Assembly: GCA_030789695.1 (NCBI GenBank)
Contig: CM061133.1
Location: 94,295,528 to 94,359,527 of the forward strand
Source: Scilla litardierei
Lineage: Eukaryota; Streptophyta; Magnoliopsida; Asparagales; Asparagaceae
Length of the DNA: 64,000 bases
Reading direction: 5' to 3'
Both the position numbers and the translations under genes were made by a program. How positions within the stretch are numbered: the first letter of the stretch is position 1; every line of letters begins with the position of its first letter. This document shows positions 11,215-23,709 of the stretch, piece by piece. The notes beneath the pieces were generated by a model that did not search any database, was not told the DNA's origin, and saw nothing but the letters and a program-made list of their open reading frames with translations.

Positions 11215-14200
11215 TGTCACGCCCCACTTTCCTAATATGGAAGGCGAGACGTGAGGAGGTCCGCTCAGACGTGGAGCTGTGAAGCTACAGTCTGATAAGC
11301 GTCTGTAAAAATTTCAAATAGTAGCAGGTCCTTTGCATTGCGACGAAACAACAATAATGATAATAGTAAAGTAGATATAAAAGAAAACATCCACTAACAT
11401 CCAGAATATTATTCCAACATCATAGAGCAGTCACAATAAGTACAAGTCTGAATAATAGGCCTAAAGCATGGCCGAAGCTACAACAAGTAATGATGTTGCG
11501 CATCTAACAACCTAACAAAAGCTGCTAAGAAAGTAACAACAACTAAAAGAGAGTCACCGGCTGAGACTAAGGAATCCTCGAACTGAACGTCAGCAACCTG
11601 TCGTCTTCTGCAACTAAGTCAGGCTCAAAACCTGACATGTGACACCCAAAGAGAAAAGGACACATGTCAGCAAAAGTCTCCTAAAGAAATCGGAGAACTT
11701 TTGTGCAAGGATACAAATAAAATAAAGCGACTAGCAGTTCTAAATATAATGAAAAGATATGACATTTAAAGAATTCAACAATTTAAGTTGACATGATGAC
11801 ATGCATGCACGTCGTAGAAGAAGCTACGAAAACACTGTTTTCACGAGTCACGAACATTATCATTTCACGAACATTATCATTTCACGATATGCATAGGGTT
11901 TACGCCTTACAGCTGAAGTTGCTGATCTGGAATACTTCTACACTGAGTGGTCGCTTAACCCTACCCGTTCACGTATATCGAGCCTTGGTTTCCCAAGTAC
12001 GTGAGCTCGCTTCTGGATCACGAGTCCAGGAAGTGTTTCTCAATATGGACTGGCACCCATCTTCTGGATCACGAGCCAGGAAGTGTTTTTGGCATAGGGT
12101 TGTGCCTGAAAAGCAGATGCCTAGCATTAATCATTACAACAAATGTAGCGTGTGCTACGCAATCATGATGAAACATTGAATGCATGAAATGACATGGCAA
12201 TAAACAGTTAAATTGCGTACCGTAAATTGAAATTAAACATGGCATGGGCGCATGAATTGCAAGCATGATAAAGGTGTCGGATCTAGATTCGTTGTCAAGC
12301 TAGATCAAGTAGGGTGTCAGATCTAGTTTCGTTGTCAAACTAGATCAAATAGGGGCGTCTAGGCGACTATCATTTCACCGCCTAGTCTATTTTACGCTAC
12401 TGTACAAAAATGGCTTAAGACATGGCCTAAACAGAGAACTGGCAAGTATCACTTGCCTGAAACAATCAAGTTGCGATCTGTCAATCGAGTCCGAGTCTAC
12501 CTATGTGTTCAGATTGCAGTCCAGCATACATTCCCAATTTATTATTCTTGATTAGTGAGTTACAAAACGATCAGAGACTACGAGTTTTAGGTTGATTAAC
12601 AGGCAATGTGGGGGTTCCTACAGAGAGAGACTTACCTCAACACAACGCGAGAGCTACTCTGACGTCGGGTAGCGACTTCAGGGGTTGGATTCCGGTTTCG
12701 CGAACGGTAAGGAACGACGGGTTCTCTGTGATAAAACATGTGCACGAATAAGTTCGTAACTACGGACTAGAATTTTAAGATAGCCCTAAAACGTCTAATG
12801 AACTAATTTTAATTAAGTTTTCTATCCTAATATGGGTAACACATCAATAATAACGTTACTAGCATGATATCATCATATTATTAAGTTACTAACATGCTAG
12901 TTAAGTTAAGTTGCCAACAATATCATCATCAAAACAACCTAGACTAATATTTGCTAAGAGTAGTAAACAATATACATACCCTATAGATTAAGCGTGTTAA
13001 CATCAGTTTATTAAGTCCGTTCATCAACTATTAATGGTTCAAGACTATAAGCAAACTGATCTAAGGGTATTCTAATGAACGTTTACTAACCGTTGTGAAG
13101 AGAGGTCCTCAACGAAGCTTCCGGGTTGTCGCGAGTTGTCTACGGCTAGAGGGACGAAGAACGCGCAAGGGGGACATTGGTAAACACGTTAAAGGGAGGA
13201 CTGAGGGCTGACGGAGATCAGCGTGATGCAGGGGAGGCTGCTACAGCGCGCGCTGCTGCGGACAGCTACTGCTGCGCGCCTGGGCACCGTTTGCACGTAG
13301 TTTCTGACGAGGTAAAGGGTGGAGAGGGCTGACAGGGGATCGTGGGGAGGCCGGGGCACGTCAGAGGGGGTGCTGAGCGGGCGGCGCCGCCGTGCGGTGT
13401 TGCTGCTTGTCGCTGCGCACTGCTGCGGCTGTCTAAGCACATCTGCAGCGCCTGGCGATTCCGGCGGCCGTTGAGTCACCGAGAGGAGTGCCGATGAGGG
13501 GCTGGAGGTCAGTGGGAAGGGGAGGTCAGCGAGGGGATAGGTCCGGCGATGGGTTGAGGCTTCGTGAAGTCAGGGTATGTAATAGAATACGAAGAAGAAG
13601 TTACAGCGCTTGGAGTTCTCGTGAGATGAAAAGATGCCCTTGGGCTGCGGTTTAAAATTACTAGGTTTGTTGCTATTTGGGTTATGTTTTGGGTGCACTT
13701 AAGATAAAAGAGGAGAGATAGAAGAAGGGAGGAGTATAGCTAAGGGTGTTGAATAGCTAATTTGTTATGATTTGATACGTATGGTAAGATTTGATTCCCT
13801 TGCTATTTACATTGGGATTAGGGTAGTTTGAGGGTAAGGGGAGAGAGGATGTGAGAGGGCAGGGTGCAGTTAAGGGGGAAATGAGGGTAAGCCTAGCTCA
13901 AAGAATTAATCGTGTTAAACTTAGGCTAAATCTTTGATTAATGATGAAATTAGTGCACAAGTGGGTCAAACGATACCCGATAATTATGAGAAAAATACCG
14001 GGGCGACCGTGTCGACGAGAGAAACGAAACTAAGAATATTGATCACGGCTAGGGCGACGAGAAACGAAACTAAATATAAAAGGTCACACGACAAAAGTGA
14101 AAATCACGACGCCTCTGTAAACAAAGTCATTTTGTGGGAGAACGACCCGTGAAATGTCGTTCCAAAATATTTCCACAAAGTAATATTCTTCGAGAGGGTC

Positions 14201-14311
14201 ACAACGACATATTACATATACGGTTTGGATACAAGAAAGGTCCAAAATAAATACGTGTATGAACAAGAGTACGTGCACGAAAAAATGTTTGATCGAAAAC
14301 AGACCGTGACA
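11215..14311 (-). repeat. 3' LTR of element B (3097 bp, minus)
   Basis: On the minus strand it starts TGTCACGGTCTG (14311), preceded by the purine-rich AAGGTGGGTAGGA, and ends GGGGCGTGACA (11215). The upstream context CCGAGGAC...AGGATGT matches the 3' ends of element C (near 23675-23710) and of the chromovirus LTR (44102-44136). The half near 11215-12480 resembles the R/U5 of LTR A, while 12480-14311 does not resemble its U3. A GC-rich patch lies at about 13190-13510. Confidence 0.8.
12280..12346. repeat. Two hairpins with loop CGTTGTC in LTR B
   Basis: GATCTAGATT with AAGCTAGATC (one mismatched pair) and GATCTAGTTT with AAACTAGATC, both around CGTTGTC. Orthologous in position to 9093-9159. 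Confidence 0.7.
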
Positions 14312-14600
14312 TCCTACCCACCTTAGAATAAAGTCTGTCCTCGGACTTTCTAACGATAAATATATCTAGCCACTCTAGTAACTACCCCAATCATACCAAA
14401 TTATAATTCAAACCAGATATAGTCACTACAAGTGCATTATATATGCACTAGGTAGTCAAACATTAATACTACCAACATGTATACATTTACGCCCATTCTA
14501 TACTTATACCTATCATAATCGATCAAATTCATACACGTACTTCAATCATTCATATAGTCACGTACATCCTTATATAACTATCACTCATTTATCACAACTA
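14312..14600 (-). mobile_element. Element B internal region, segment 1
   Basis: AT-rich sequence beginning with the PPT complement TCCTACCCACCTT. No ORF. It continues across the LINE at 18055. Confidence 0.6.
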
Positions 14601-14616
14601 AGGTACATATACATAC
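14601..14616. repeat. LINE target-site duplication, left
   Basis: AGGTACATATACATAC, identical to 18039-18054. It marks the upstream edge of the LINE. Confidence 0.88.
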
Positions 14617-17600
14617 CTTGGTTTCAACCTGCCTTCTCAGAGACTTTCCCTTTGGAGCAATCTGGTGGCTGATTCTAAACACTTGGATAACTTGCCTTGG
14701 TTAGTGGGTGGGGACTTTAACTGTGTCAGAGCACCCACGAGAAGCTTGGTGGCCGAAGGGTAGACATTCTAACTATGGATGATTTTAATTCTTGTTTGGG
14801 GGATTGTCATCTCATTGATCTGATAAGTTCGGGCAACTCCTTCAGTTGGAGTAACCGTCGCATTGGGGGTAAGCGTATTTTGGCTCGGCTTGATCGTATC
14901 CTATGCAATACCAGTTGGTTCTCTCAGATGACGCATTCCTTCTATGAATATCTTCCTAATGGCACAAGTGACCATGCAACCATGCTTGCCTACTTAATTC
15001 CTAAGGTCAACTCTAAACCCAAGCCCTTCAAATTTTATATCTCATGGTCTCCTCTCCCAGGCTTTAAGGATTTTATTAGCAGTAATTGGGGCAGACCTTT
15101 TTATTTTGGCCTCCGTAGGCTACAGAATAAACTAAGTACCTTTAAATCCCTGTTAAAGGATTGGGTCGCATGTCAGATGCAAAAGTCTAAATGTCAATTT
15201 GTGCCGTTCAAAGCTCATCTCACTTCAATCTGATTTGAATTTGAAATATGATGCTGATCTTCAGAGACAGGAAATCATAGCTACCTGCAACCTTGGTAAA
15301 GCTCTGGATATTGAAGAGGAAGACCCGAGGCAAAAAAAGCAGACAAAATTGGCTGACGCTTGGGGATAGAAATTCAAAATTTTTTAATACTGCTCTGAAG
15401 TCTAGGCACTTTCACAACAACTTACATCATCTTATTACACCTGATGGAGATATGAATTGCAATATTGATGCCCTACGCGAGGAAGCTCCATTGTACTTTC
15501 AAAATTTATACCACCAAGAGGAGTATTGGAATGTTTTTCCAAATATTATGCCAAAACGGATTATTACTAGAGAGGCAGCTTGTTGGATGGATATGCCAGT
15601 GTCCCCTGTAGAAATCAAGTGTGCAACGTTCCAGATTGGTAAAGACAAAGCGCCGGGCCCGGATGGTTCTAATGCGCATTTCTTTCAATTCAATTGGGAC
15701 ATTATTGGTGATGATGTTATTGCTGGCGTCTCTGATTTTTTCAAAAGCGGTAGGATGAGCCCAAGTGTTAACCATGCTTTCTTGACTCTTGTCCCAAAGA
15801 ATGCTAATGCTTCAGGACTGGGTGACTATAGGCCAATTGCTTGTTCCAATGTGCTGTATAAAATTATCAGTAAGATATTATGTAATAGATTGAAGTATGT
15901 TATTTCAGACCTGATTTCTCCTCATCAGGCAGCTTTTCTCAAAGATAGGTTACTTGTTGATTGCACACTACTGGCCCACAAACAAATTCACGATTTTAGA
16001 AATCCCATGGGAGCCAGAACCTGTATTAAGCTGGATCTTCGAATGGCGTTTGACAGCGTTAATAGGGAGTTCATCCTTTTCCTCCTTTATCAGATGGGTT
16101 TCAACTTCACTTTTGTTAATTGGATTTCTCAATGTATATCCTCTCCTATGTTCTCAGTATTAGTTGATGGATCTCCTGAAGGGTACTTTGATTCTAATAG
16201 AGGTTTGTGCCAGGGAGTCCCACTTTCTTCGTCCTTGTTCGTCCTTGTTATGGAAGCTTTTTCGCTCCTCATGTCCATTGCAGAATCTACAGGTGATATT
16301 CATCCCATGCGTAGAATCGGTTCTATATCTCATCTACTTTTTGTTGATGACCTGTTAGTTTTCTGCCGTGCTAATCCATATTCTCTACACGGCCTCAAGG
16401 ATCTATTATCCAGATTTTTCCTGCTCTCTGGTCTTCAGATTAATTGGGATAAAAGCTCAGCCATCTTCAGTAAGGGGGTTCGTAATGCGAGAAACTTATC
16501 GGAGATAATTGGAGTCAATTTGGTATCATCGTTCACTACCTATTTGGGCCTCCCCTTATCCTCTTTTTATCCAAAAGATTCATTGTTCTGTCGGCTGGTT
16601 GATAAATGTAAAAAAGGCTTCTTGGTTGGTCATCCTCTTTGCTTTCTATCTCTGGGAAAATTGATCTGGTTCGCTCGATGATCTACGGTTTGGTCACTTT
16701 TTGGATGCAAGCTTTTTGTTTTCCTCCTTCTGTTATTAGAGCGATTAACTCAGCTTGCAGGAAGTTCATTTGGGGTAGGCAGAAATGTTGGGCCTGGAAG
16801 GATTTGTGTACTCCAAAGAAGGAGGGGGGTGTTGGACTGAGGAACCTTTCTGACTTGGAATGTTGCCTCAGGTGTGCGGCTGACTTGGAGAGTGCTGGCT
16901 AACAAAAGGCTTATGGGCTAACTACATGAGGAAACACTATGAGGCGGTAGACAATGGTTTCTACATGTCCATAGCTAATCCATCTCAATCTGGAACATGG
17001 AAGTTCATTCTCAAGAGCCGTCAACTATCGCAACGACTAATTAAACATTGTGTTAAAGATGGTAAGTCTACTTATTTCTGGTATGATAACTGGCACCCTA
17101 GGGGGCCTCTCCATCTAATCCAAGAACCACAGCCTGGAACCGAGCTCACTTGTGTGGGGGACTTCTGGACGGGCTCCTGTTGGTCTAATGTGCTGGCAAT
17201 AACTGGGATCGGAAATCCCCTTCTGCACTTGATTCCGTGTGAAGGCCAGGACGAATGGATATGGGCTTCAGGGCGTGACTTCTCCATGCGTGAAACCTGG
17301 GAATGTGCACTGGTTGCCAAGCCTCCTTTCCTCTATTTTGATGTAGTGTGGTTTACCCATCATGTACCTAAACTGTCTATGGCTTTGTTGCGAGCTATAC
17401 AAGAGAAGTTACTGACAAAGGATCGTCTCCTTTAATGGGGGAGTATCTCTGACCAATCTTGCATTCTTTGTTTTGGAAATGGAATGGAGAGTATTTCTCA
17501 TATTTATTTCGAATGTGATTATACCAAATACATCCTGACCAGGAGCTTCCTCAAGCATGGGATCACAAGTATGGTTCCATCTTCGATTTCAGGAGTATGC

Positions 17601-18038
17601 AATTTGATCCTATTCAGATAAAAAAAGAAGGACCCGTTGAGTGTGTTGGCTAAAGCTGCTTTTGTCTACTATGGTATGGCATATTTGGAAGCAACGCAAT
17701 ATGCGCATCTTTGAAGAGAAGTTTACAACAAAAACAGCTTTGTTTCAAGAAATCGCGTCGGATGTCAAGATATCTCTTACCCACTTGGATATCGAGGATG
17801 TCCCTGACATAACCCCTTTTGCTAATTAGGGTCTTGTTGATGCCTAATCTTACCTAGAATATGTACAATTTTTAATGTAAATTTTGTTAACTCATGTCTG
17901 ACAGGTAGGCTTAGTTGATAATACTTGGTTGAGGGTGACGACGCTTGTGTCCTCTCCCCTCTCCTCTTATTATCTCTAAGGCTAACTTGCATTGTGAATT
18001 TGTAAATTTTGGATATTGAATATTAATAAAGGCTTACT
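14617..18038 (+). mobile_element. 5'-truncated plant L1-type LINE (3.4 kb)
   Basis: Bounded by a perfect 16-bp target duplication. It retains the C-terminal part of the endonuclease, the reverse transcriptase and the C-terminal zinc-binding region. ORF1 and the endonuclease N-terminus are missing, as expected for incomplete target-primed reverse transcription. It ends TTAATAAAGGCTTACT with no poly(A) tail before the duplication, which is unusual. It was inserted into element B. Confidence 0.9.
14641..17829 (+). pseudogene. LINE ORF2 (endonuclease/reverse transcriptase), multiply frameshifted
   Basis: Order: endonuclease remnant with GGDFN near 14706-14721, LDRILCN near 14890 and the SDH motif near 14970. 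Then reverse transcriptase in 15293-16681, with KDKAPGPDG (about 15643), a DYRPIAC block, KLDLRMAFDSV (about 16030), GLCQGVPLS (about 16204, usually GLRQGDPLS) and FVDDLLVF (about 16342, usually FADD). Frame changes occur near 14750, 15240 and 16640. 16926-17435 carries the start of a zf-RVT-like region, interrupted by TAA at 17433 and resuming with the C-x2-C ... H-x4-C cluster (about 17461-17520). The tail runs to 17829. Not functional. Confidence 0.9.
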
Positions 18039-18054
18039 AGGTACATATACATAC
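18039..18054. repeat. LINE target-site duplication, right
   Basis: AGGTACATATACATAC, identical to 14601-14616. Confidence 0.88.
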
Positions 18055-18431
18055 ACAAAAAAGTTTCACATTAGCAAATACGTTCCTAGTTCTTACGTAT
18101 AGATAACTACCTACGTACCACAAACATGGATATTCTACTCCCCATAACTCCTAGTACACATCCAACCCAACATATCAACACATGTAATCACACCACATAA
18201 TATTAAATCAGGCTTACTATATCTAATATACATTCACCACTACTATAATTTCACAAAGATATAGTTATTCAAATGCACGCAAATATTTCACCATAAATTC
18301 ACATAACATACTGTCCTATAACTATATTCAAGACACGCCACACATACCTTAGTCACAAATACCTATAATTAAGCGCATACTTACCGTGCACGGTGCATGC
18401 CCGTACACGCTAACATATCATTCATACATCC
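18055..18431 (-). mobile_element. Element B internal region, segment 2
   Basis: AT-rich, no ORF, compositionally continuous with 14312-14600 and 28315 onward. It ends in CATCC (18427-18431), the target duplication of element C. Confidence 0.6.
18427..18431. repeat. Target-site duplication of element C, left
   Basis: CATCC, matching 28310-28314. Confidence 0.85.
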
Positions 18432-19278
18432 TGTAACGGCCTGTTTTCATCAAGACAACTATTTACGTATTTGACCAATTTTTTTTAATTTTTAAACTAT
18501 TTTATAATGGTTTGTCAGGAGTTTTACTGATTTCAAAATTTTCTTATAAAAATATTTTGAAGTACCAGACTAGTTATGGAGTATTTTAGTAAGATCGGAT
18601 TTCATCAAATACTCGAAACATTTCTGATAAAATTCATTTTCAGTTATTACCGTTTTGGCTTAATGAATTTATTTTCTATACAAACATCATCAAAACGATT
18701 TCAAACTTTTACAGTAACATTCAATGATCATTTAGAGCTTCCCACATTAATTTCGTAATTTTTTTGAAGTCAAACCAATAGAGAACCCGCAGACCCACTT
18801 TCTAAACGTTTTGGCCTAAAACTAGTATTTCCGTAGCTCAAACCCTGAAACGGATCTTGTATTCGCGATCCTCGCGACGATACGAACCCGTGGGTATGTT
18901 TTCGTAATTTTTCGGACACGTTTATTGGTAGGGGCAAAATCGTAATTTTGTATTTTTGACTTTATCTACTAATCAGGTTTTAACCTTTTTACTTAATTAC
19001 TAATTACCATATTAACTATAATTACCATATTAACTATTTTAATTAACTTTAATCCCTACCTAACCTACCCGTAACCACCCCCCACGTTTAAACGTGGTGC
19101 ATGCATCCACTTAGTCTAAAATTTTCATTTAATACACCTAACCTATTTAATTTTTATTGACTAAGTATTTAATGTGTTAATTCTAAATTACCTATTTAAA
19201 CCCCTCTAATCTTTCTTCTCCCCCGTAACCCTCACTCACAGGCTCACTTCTCTCTCCACGAAACCCACATTTACTCAC

Positions 19279-19280
<2 letters not shown>

Positions 19281-19333
<53 letters not shown>
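19281..19333. repeat. (TC)n microsatellite, only in LTR1
   Basis: About 26 TC units. At the equivalent place in LTR2 (about 24557-24572) only a short CCTCTCTCTCTTCTC is found. The length change therefore happened after insertion. Confidence 0.92.
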
Positions 19334-19337
<4 letters not shown>

Positions 19338-20259
19338 ACTCTCACCTCGAGGCCCACACACAGCTCACCCCCGACCTTCGACCCACGCTTCCCCTTCTCC
19401 GACGAGGGACCCACGAGACCCGCCTCCGACCTTCGACGAACGGAGCCCCGTTCGTTCGCCACACCGCCACGACTTCACCGGAGAGCTCCCCGCCGCTCAG
19501 CCTCACAACAGCGCCCGCACAGCCTCCCACCGGAGCACCCGCCTTGAGCCCACCCTACTCGACGGCAACCAAACCCCAACACCTGAGCTCCCCTCCGCTT
19601 CCATTTCCGATGGATTCGTCGTCGTACGCCGGCCTCGTCAACACTCCGCCCTCCACCACCGTCTGCACACCACCCCGAGCAGCTCGAGAGCCGTTCCCCC
19701 TCTCAACGTCGACCAAAGCCCCCGCCTTCTTCTTCTCCGATCAAACGTCCACCGACGCCTGCAACTTCACCGCCCGGAGCTTCGCCTACAGCGCTGCACC
19801 CCCACGCTTGCCGTGCTCCGACGAACCCCCGCTCTCCGACAGCAACCCACGGCGACCCCGAAACCCCGCTCCACCTCCGGCGAAGAACCCCCGAACGACC
19901 CCGAGCTCCCGTCGTCTCCTCTGCCACGCTCTGCGACGAGCTCTCCGCCTTCGGAAAACCCGCCCACTCACTGTCCTTGATCCCCTCCCCCGCCGTCTGC
20001 AGGCCCGACACCGTCGCCTCCCGCTCCTCCGAGAGCACGCAGCAGCAGCAGCACCGAATGCCGCCCTCCGCCTTTGCTGCCACCGGAGCAGCTGCTCCCC
20101 AGCCCGCTCACGACGAAGCCGCACACTGAACCCGCCGTCGTACCTCGACGTTGCCCGCCATCGACTCGGCCCGCTGCCGCCGCGAGGACCGCTCCGCCGC
20201 CGTCCGAGCACATGGCGCCACCCAAGCCCCCATGCAGCGTAAAACGAAAGAGGGGGAAA

Positions 20260-20897
20260 GTGAGTAATAATGATCCGTATTAAATACGTATTAGTAACGT
20301 ATTTTCGTATTTAATTATTTTATTAATTAGATAATTTGGGTTTAATAGTAAATAATTGGTAAATAATTATATATACATCGGAAAATTACGAGACCACCTC
20401 TAGAAAATCAGAAATGACATTCTGGACCCAATGGCACTAGTTTCGTCTCAATCGGACGCTTAGATTTTCCAGAATTAATTTTTAAGCCTAAAAGTTAAAT
20501 AGGTTGTTTTCATTCAAAAATCAGTAACTCGCTATTTTCACGTAAAACAATATATGATAAAAATATATGTTAAAGTACTCTTCGAGACGGTCATTTTGAC
20601 AGCTTATTTGCGACTTTCCGATGCAGATTGCATCCGGAATAAATTATTGAATAAATACGTACTTAATTAAAAAACTAGTTTTTAAACATACTTTAAACTT
20701 TTAAAAATTATAAAAATTACTACAAGCTTCCGAAAATTATTTCCTCTTACAGTAAAATTATTTTCATCATATCTAGTCTATAGGAAAATTTAGAACGTTT
20801 TTCGACAACGTTTCAACCAGTTTAGAAAATCAAAACGATCAGATTAAATATGTAGAAAATAGGGTAACCCGTAACTGATGTTTTCTTGTATTTGCAG
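20260..20897 (+). other. Intron-like segment in LTR C
   Basis: The GC-rich island ends at GGGGAAA followed by GTGAGTAATAATG, a strong 5' splice site. AT-rich sequence follows up to TTTCTTGTATTTGCAG, a strong 3' splice site, then GGTACC. Both sites are kept in LTR2 (25496-26133). It could be a 5'-UTR intron of the element transcript. Predicted from sequence only. Confidence 0.45.
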
Positions 20898-21122
20898 GGT
20901 ACCAAATCTTGTGCACCAGCATCTTTAAAAGCTCCAGCTCCAATCTCGTCTTACCACGGCAATCTCTAAAAGAGTAAGTCACTCTAATTCTAACTTTAGA
21001 AATCTGGATAGTGTACTAGTATGAACTTAGGACATGTCATCTAGTCTCAGAACAGCTATTGACTTGAACCAATGACTAGAGACCTAATTAATTAGCGAAC
21101 TATTAATAGTGGAGTGACCAAA

Positions 21123-21379
21123 GGACTAAATTGAGATAGTACACTTTGATATCATAGTTGTTGGACTTCAAATCATTGCTCGGACTAAATTGAGATAGTA
21201 AACTTTGATATCATAGTTGTTGGACTTCAAATCATTGCTCGGACAAAATTGAGATAGTAAACTTTTATGAAATTTGATATCATAGTTGTTGGACTTCAAA
21301 TCATTGCTCGGACTAAATTGAGATAGTAAACTTTTATGAAATTTGATATCATAGTTGTTGGACTTCAAAGCATTGCTCA
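21123..21379. repeat. Tandem array in LTR C, 59- and 69-bp units
   Basis: Four units starting GGACTAAATTGAGATAG: two of 59 bp, then two of 69-70 bp with an extra TTTATGAAAT. The same array lies in LTR2 at about 26359-26615. Confidence 0.88.
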
Positions 21380-23073
21380 GGACTGATATTCTCTTTTGAG
21401 GCTTCTGCCTTGACTTTTCAGCAAGTAACTACCATATAAATGTAATTGATGTACTCATTGATGGATGTATTGTTGTACACATTGTTGGATGTACGAAATG
21501 ATGGGCCTATGAGGCCATACGGATACGGATATGGATACAGACACGGATACTGATATAAATGTGAAATGTGATACAACATGGGTTATGGGGTAGTCTTCAG
21601 CTACGTAGTGTGCGGGAGTGACTGTGTCCACCCTTATTAGTTAAACTGTACCATCACCCTGTAGGGGATGGTAGGTAGATATTCCACGAGTTGCTACGTG
21701 GGATGGGTGCACTTCTGGTTGCATATCGTACACTCAAGCTAAGACTGTCGCACTAGTGTAACTGATACCTGGGCCCATGAGGCCATATTGATACGAACAC
21801 TGATATGAATATTGGACTATGATAATACACAGGATACGGGGTAGTCTTGAGCTATGAAGTATGCGGGAGTGACCGGGTCCACCCTTATTAGTTAAGCTGT
21901 TCCATCACCCTGCAGGAATGGTAGGTAGATATTCCACGAGTTGCTCCGTGGGATGGGTGCACTTCTGGTTGCATATCGTACACTCGAGCCAAGGCTGATG
22001 CACTAGTTTGATTGCTGTATTGTGCTCATGGTTGTTGGTATTGTCAGAACACACTATTGGGCCTTAGGGCATTTACGGAGCACATTTACCGAGAACACTA
22101 TTGGGTCCTCGGGCATTTACGGAGCACACTATTGGGCCCTTACGGCATTTAAGACTGATGCACTAGTTTGATTGATTGATAATTGATTGATACCATTGCT
22201 TCAGTCACGACTACTACTATTCTACGGACTAAGTCGAGACTACTCGAACGTGATAGAACAGTTTAATAATGAGCGGTCTTGAATTACGACTGAATCAGTG
22301 TCTAGGAAGGAATGGGAAGGGGGTTGGTCAACCAAGGGACTTGTTCCTGCGGTCTTTGAAGTGACTTGTGCCTTCAAGCCCTGACTGACTGGCTGATTTG
22401 GGAGTTAAGTTAGACATCTTATTATTAGGCCATCCTACACTATTAGATAGTCAAGCGACGCTCACCTTCTTAAGTGTTGCTACAACCACCTGGAGGTCTA
22501 ACTATCGTCATCACATTTTCTGTTGGTCAAAATATTGCTGCTACCATATGCCACGCCACAGTTATTGCTCTCAGTTGTTACTCTTACACTTACACAGTCA
22601 CCTTTACCTTTTTGCATTACACGCACTTTACTTACCACACCTGAACATTTACCAGTACTTTACTTATCTGTCTGCCCATACTTTACGTTTTGCACCTGCA
22701 TGACTATCTTTTGTTTACTACAGTATGTTCCATACTTTTGCACTACTTTGTTTCTATTGCTAGAATTGTTGTGACTTACCTACGGTTCCATCTCTGTGGC
22801 ACCGCAGACGACGTACATATGGAGGCAGATGCTCTAGAGTTAATAGCGCCAGAATTTGACCATGAGTCTGCAGCTTTCAGAATTGTTCCAGTTGTATTTA
22901 CCTTTCTTTCATGTACGATTGTTGGATCATTTTTGTACAATTCGGATGTAATAATTGGACACTATTTGGATATTTTTGTACATCTCTGCATCGTGGCTAT
23001 TTTTTTTCACTGGTTAACTGCAGGACCTGTGCAAATATCCAAAAGTAACGGGCCCGGGAATCGGGTCGTTACA

Positions 23074-23709
23074 GCTTTGGTGGCCCACGCAGGTCCGCGC
23101 TACCTACCTCGTGAACAATATAGCAAGATCAGGATGTACGGTATAAAATACTCAAATAGGACCCTCGAGTACTGGATGTCTCGAGTGTTCACCCGTATTG
23201 GATATACGAGTGAAGCGTCCTTATTACCGTCTTCATTAGGACTTCATTGATTCCCATCACTCTTCCTTAATTTAATGACCTTTCGATTGACCTTGAAAAC
23301 CCTAGTTACGTCTATTTTAAGGAGGGTATCATTCAATTTTCAATCACTAGAAGTTCGAGTTCAACAATGGAAGCGAATCGAAGGATGATGGTCCAAACCG
23401 AGACGTATAAACTGATGCCGCTACTTCTTCACCTTTCTTGAACTCGTCTTCTTCTTCTATCTGAGCCTCTGAGACTATTTTGACTTGAGCCTAGCTACAG
23501 ACACTGTGGTAATGTCAATAGTAAGTATTCATAAATATCATCTCTTATTTTCTTGATGCTATGATATCACATTATGTTTCATGCTATTAACAACTTATTT
23601 TTCATTTATCAAAATCATTCATCAAGCCTTTCTTTCGATCGTTCGATTTGCTTAGGCAATGATCGGTCTTCTTAATTCCGAGGACGGAATTATTTTAAGG
23701 AGGATAGGA
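23074..23709 (+). other. Element C interior (636 bp)
   Basis: The only sequence between the LTRs: PBS-like TTGGTGGCCCACGCAGG at 23077, about 550 bp without a convincing ORF, then the PPT AAGGAGGATAGGA ending at 23709. Too short for any retrotransposon protein domain. Confidence 0.85.

Larger units (their letters stand above)
18432..23073 (+). repeat. Element C 5' LTR (4642 bp)
   Basis: Contains a CTATTTAAACCCC TATA-like context near 19195, a pyrimidine-rich GC island to about 20259, an AT-rich intron-like stretch (20260-20897), a tandem array (21123-21379), a duplicated block (about 21585-21770 and 21837-22010, with GGTAGGTAGATATTCCACGAG) and three CACTATTGGG repeats (about 22055-22150). ORFs called in it change frame between the two LTRs and are not genes. 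Confidence 0.92.

Noticed and set aside
21168..21368. Minus-strand ORF with a repeated KSNNYDIKFHKSLLSQF motif
   Set aside because: It is the translation of the 59/69-bp tandem array, not a repeat protein.
22690..23250. Hydrophobic 186-codon ORF at the end of LTR1 resembling a membrane protein
   Set aside because: It crosses the LTR end into the interior, and the LTR2 copy is broken by frameshift. The hydrophobicity comes from T-rich DNA.
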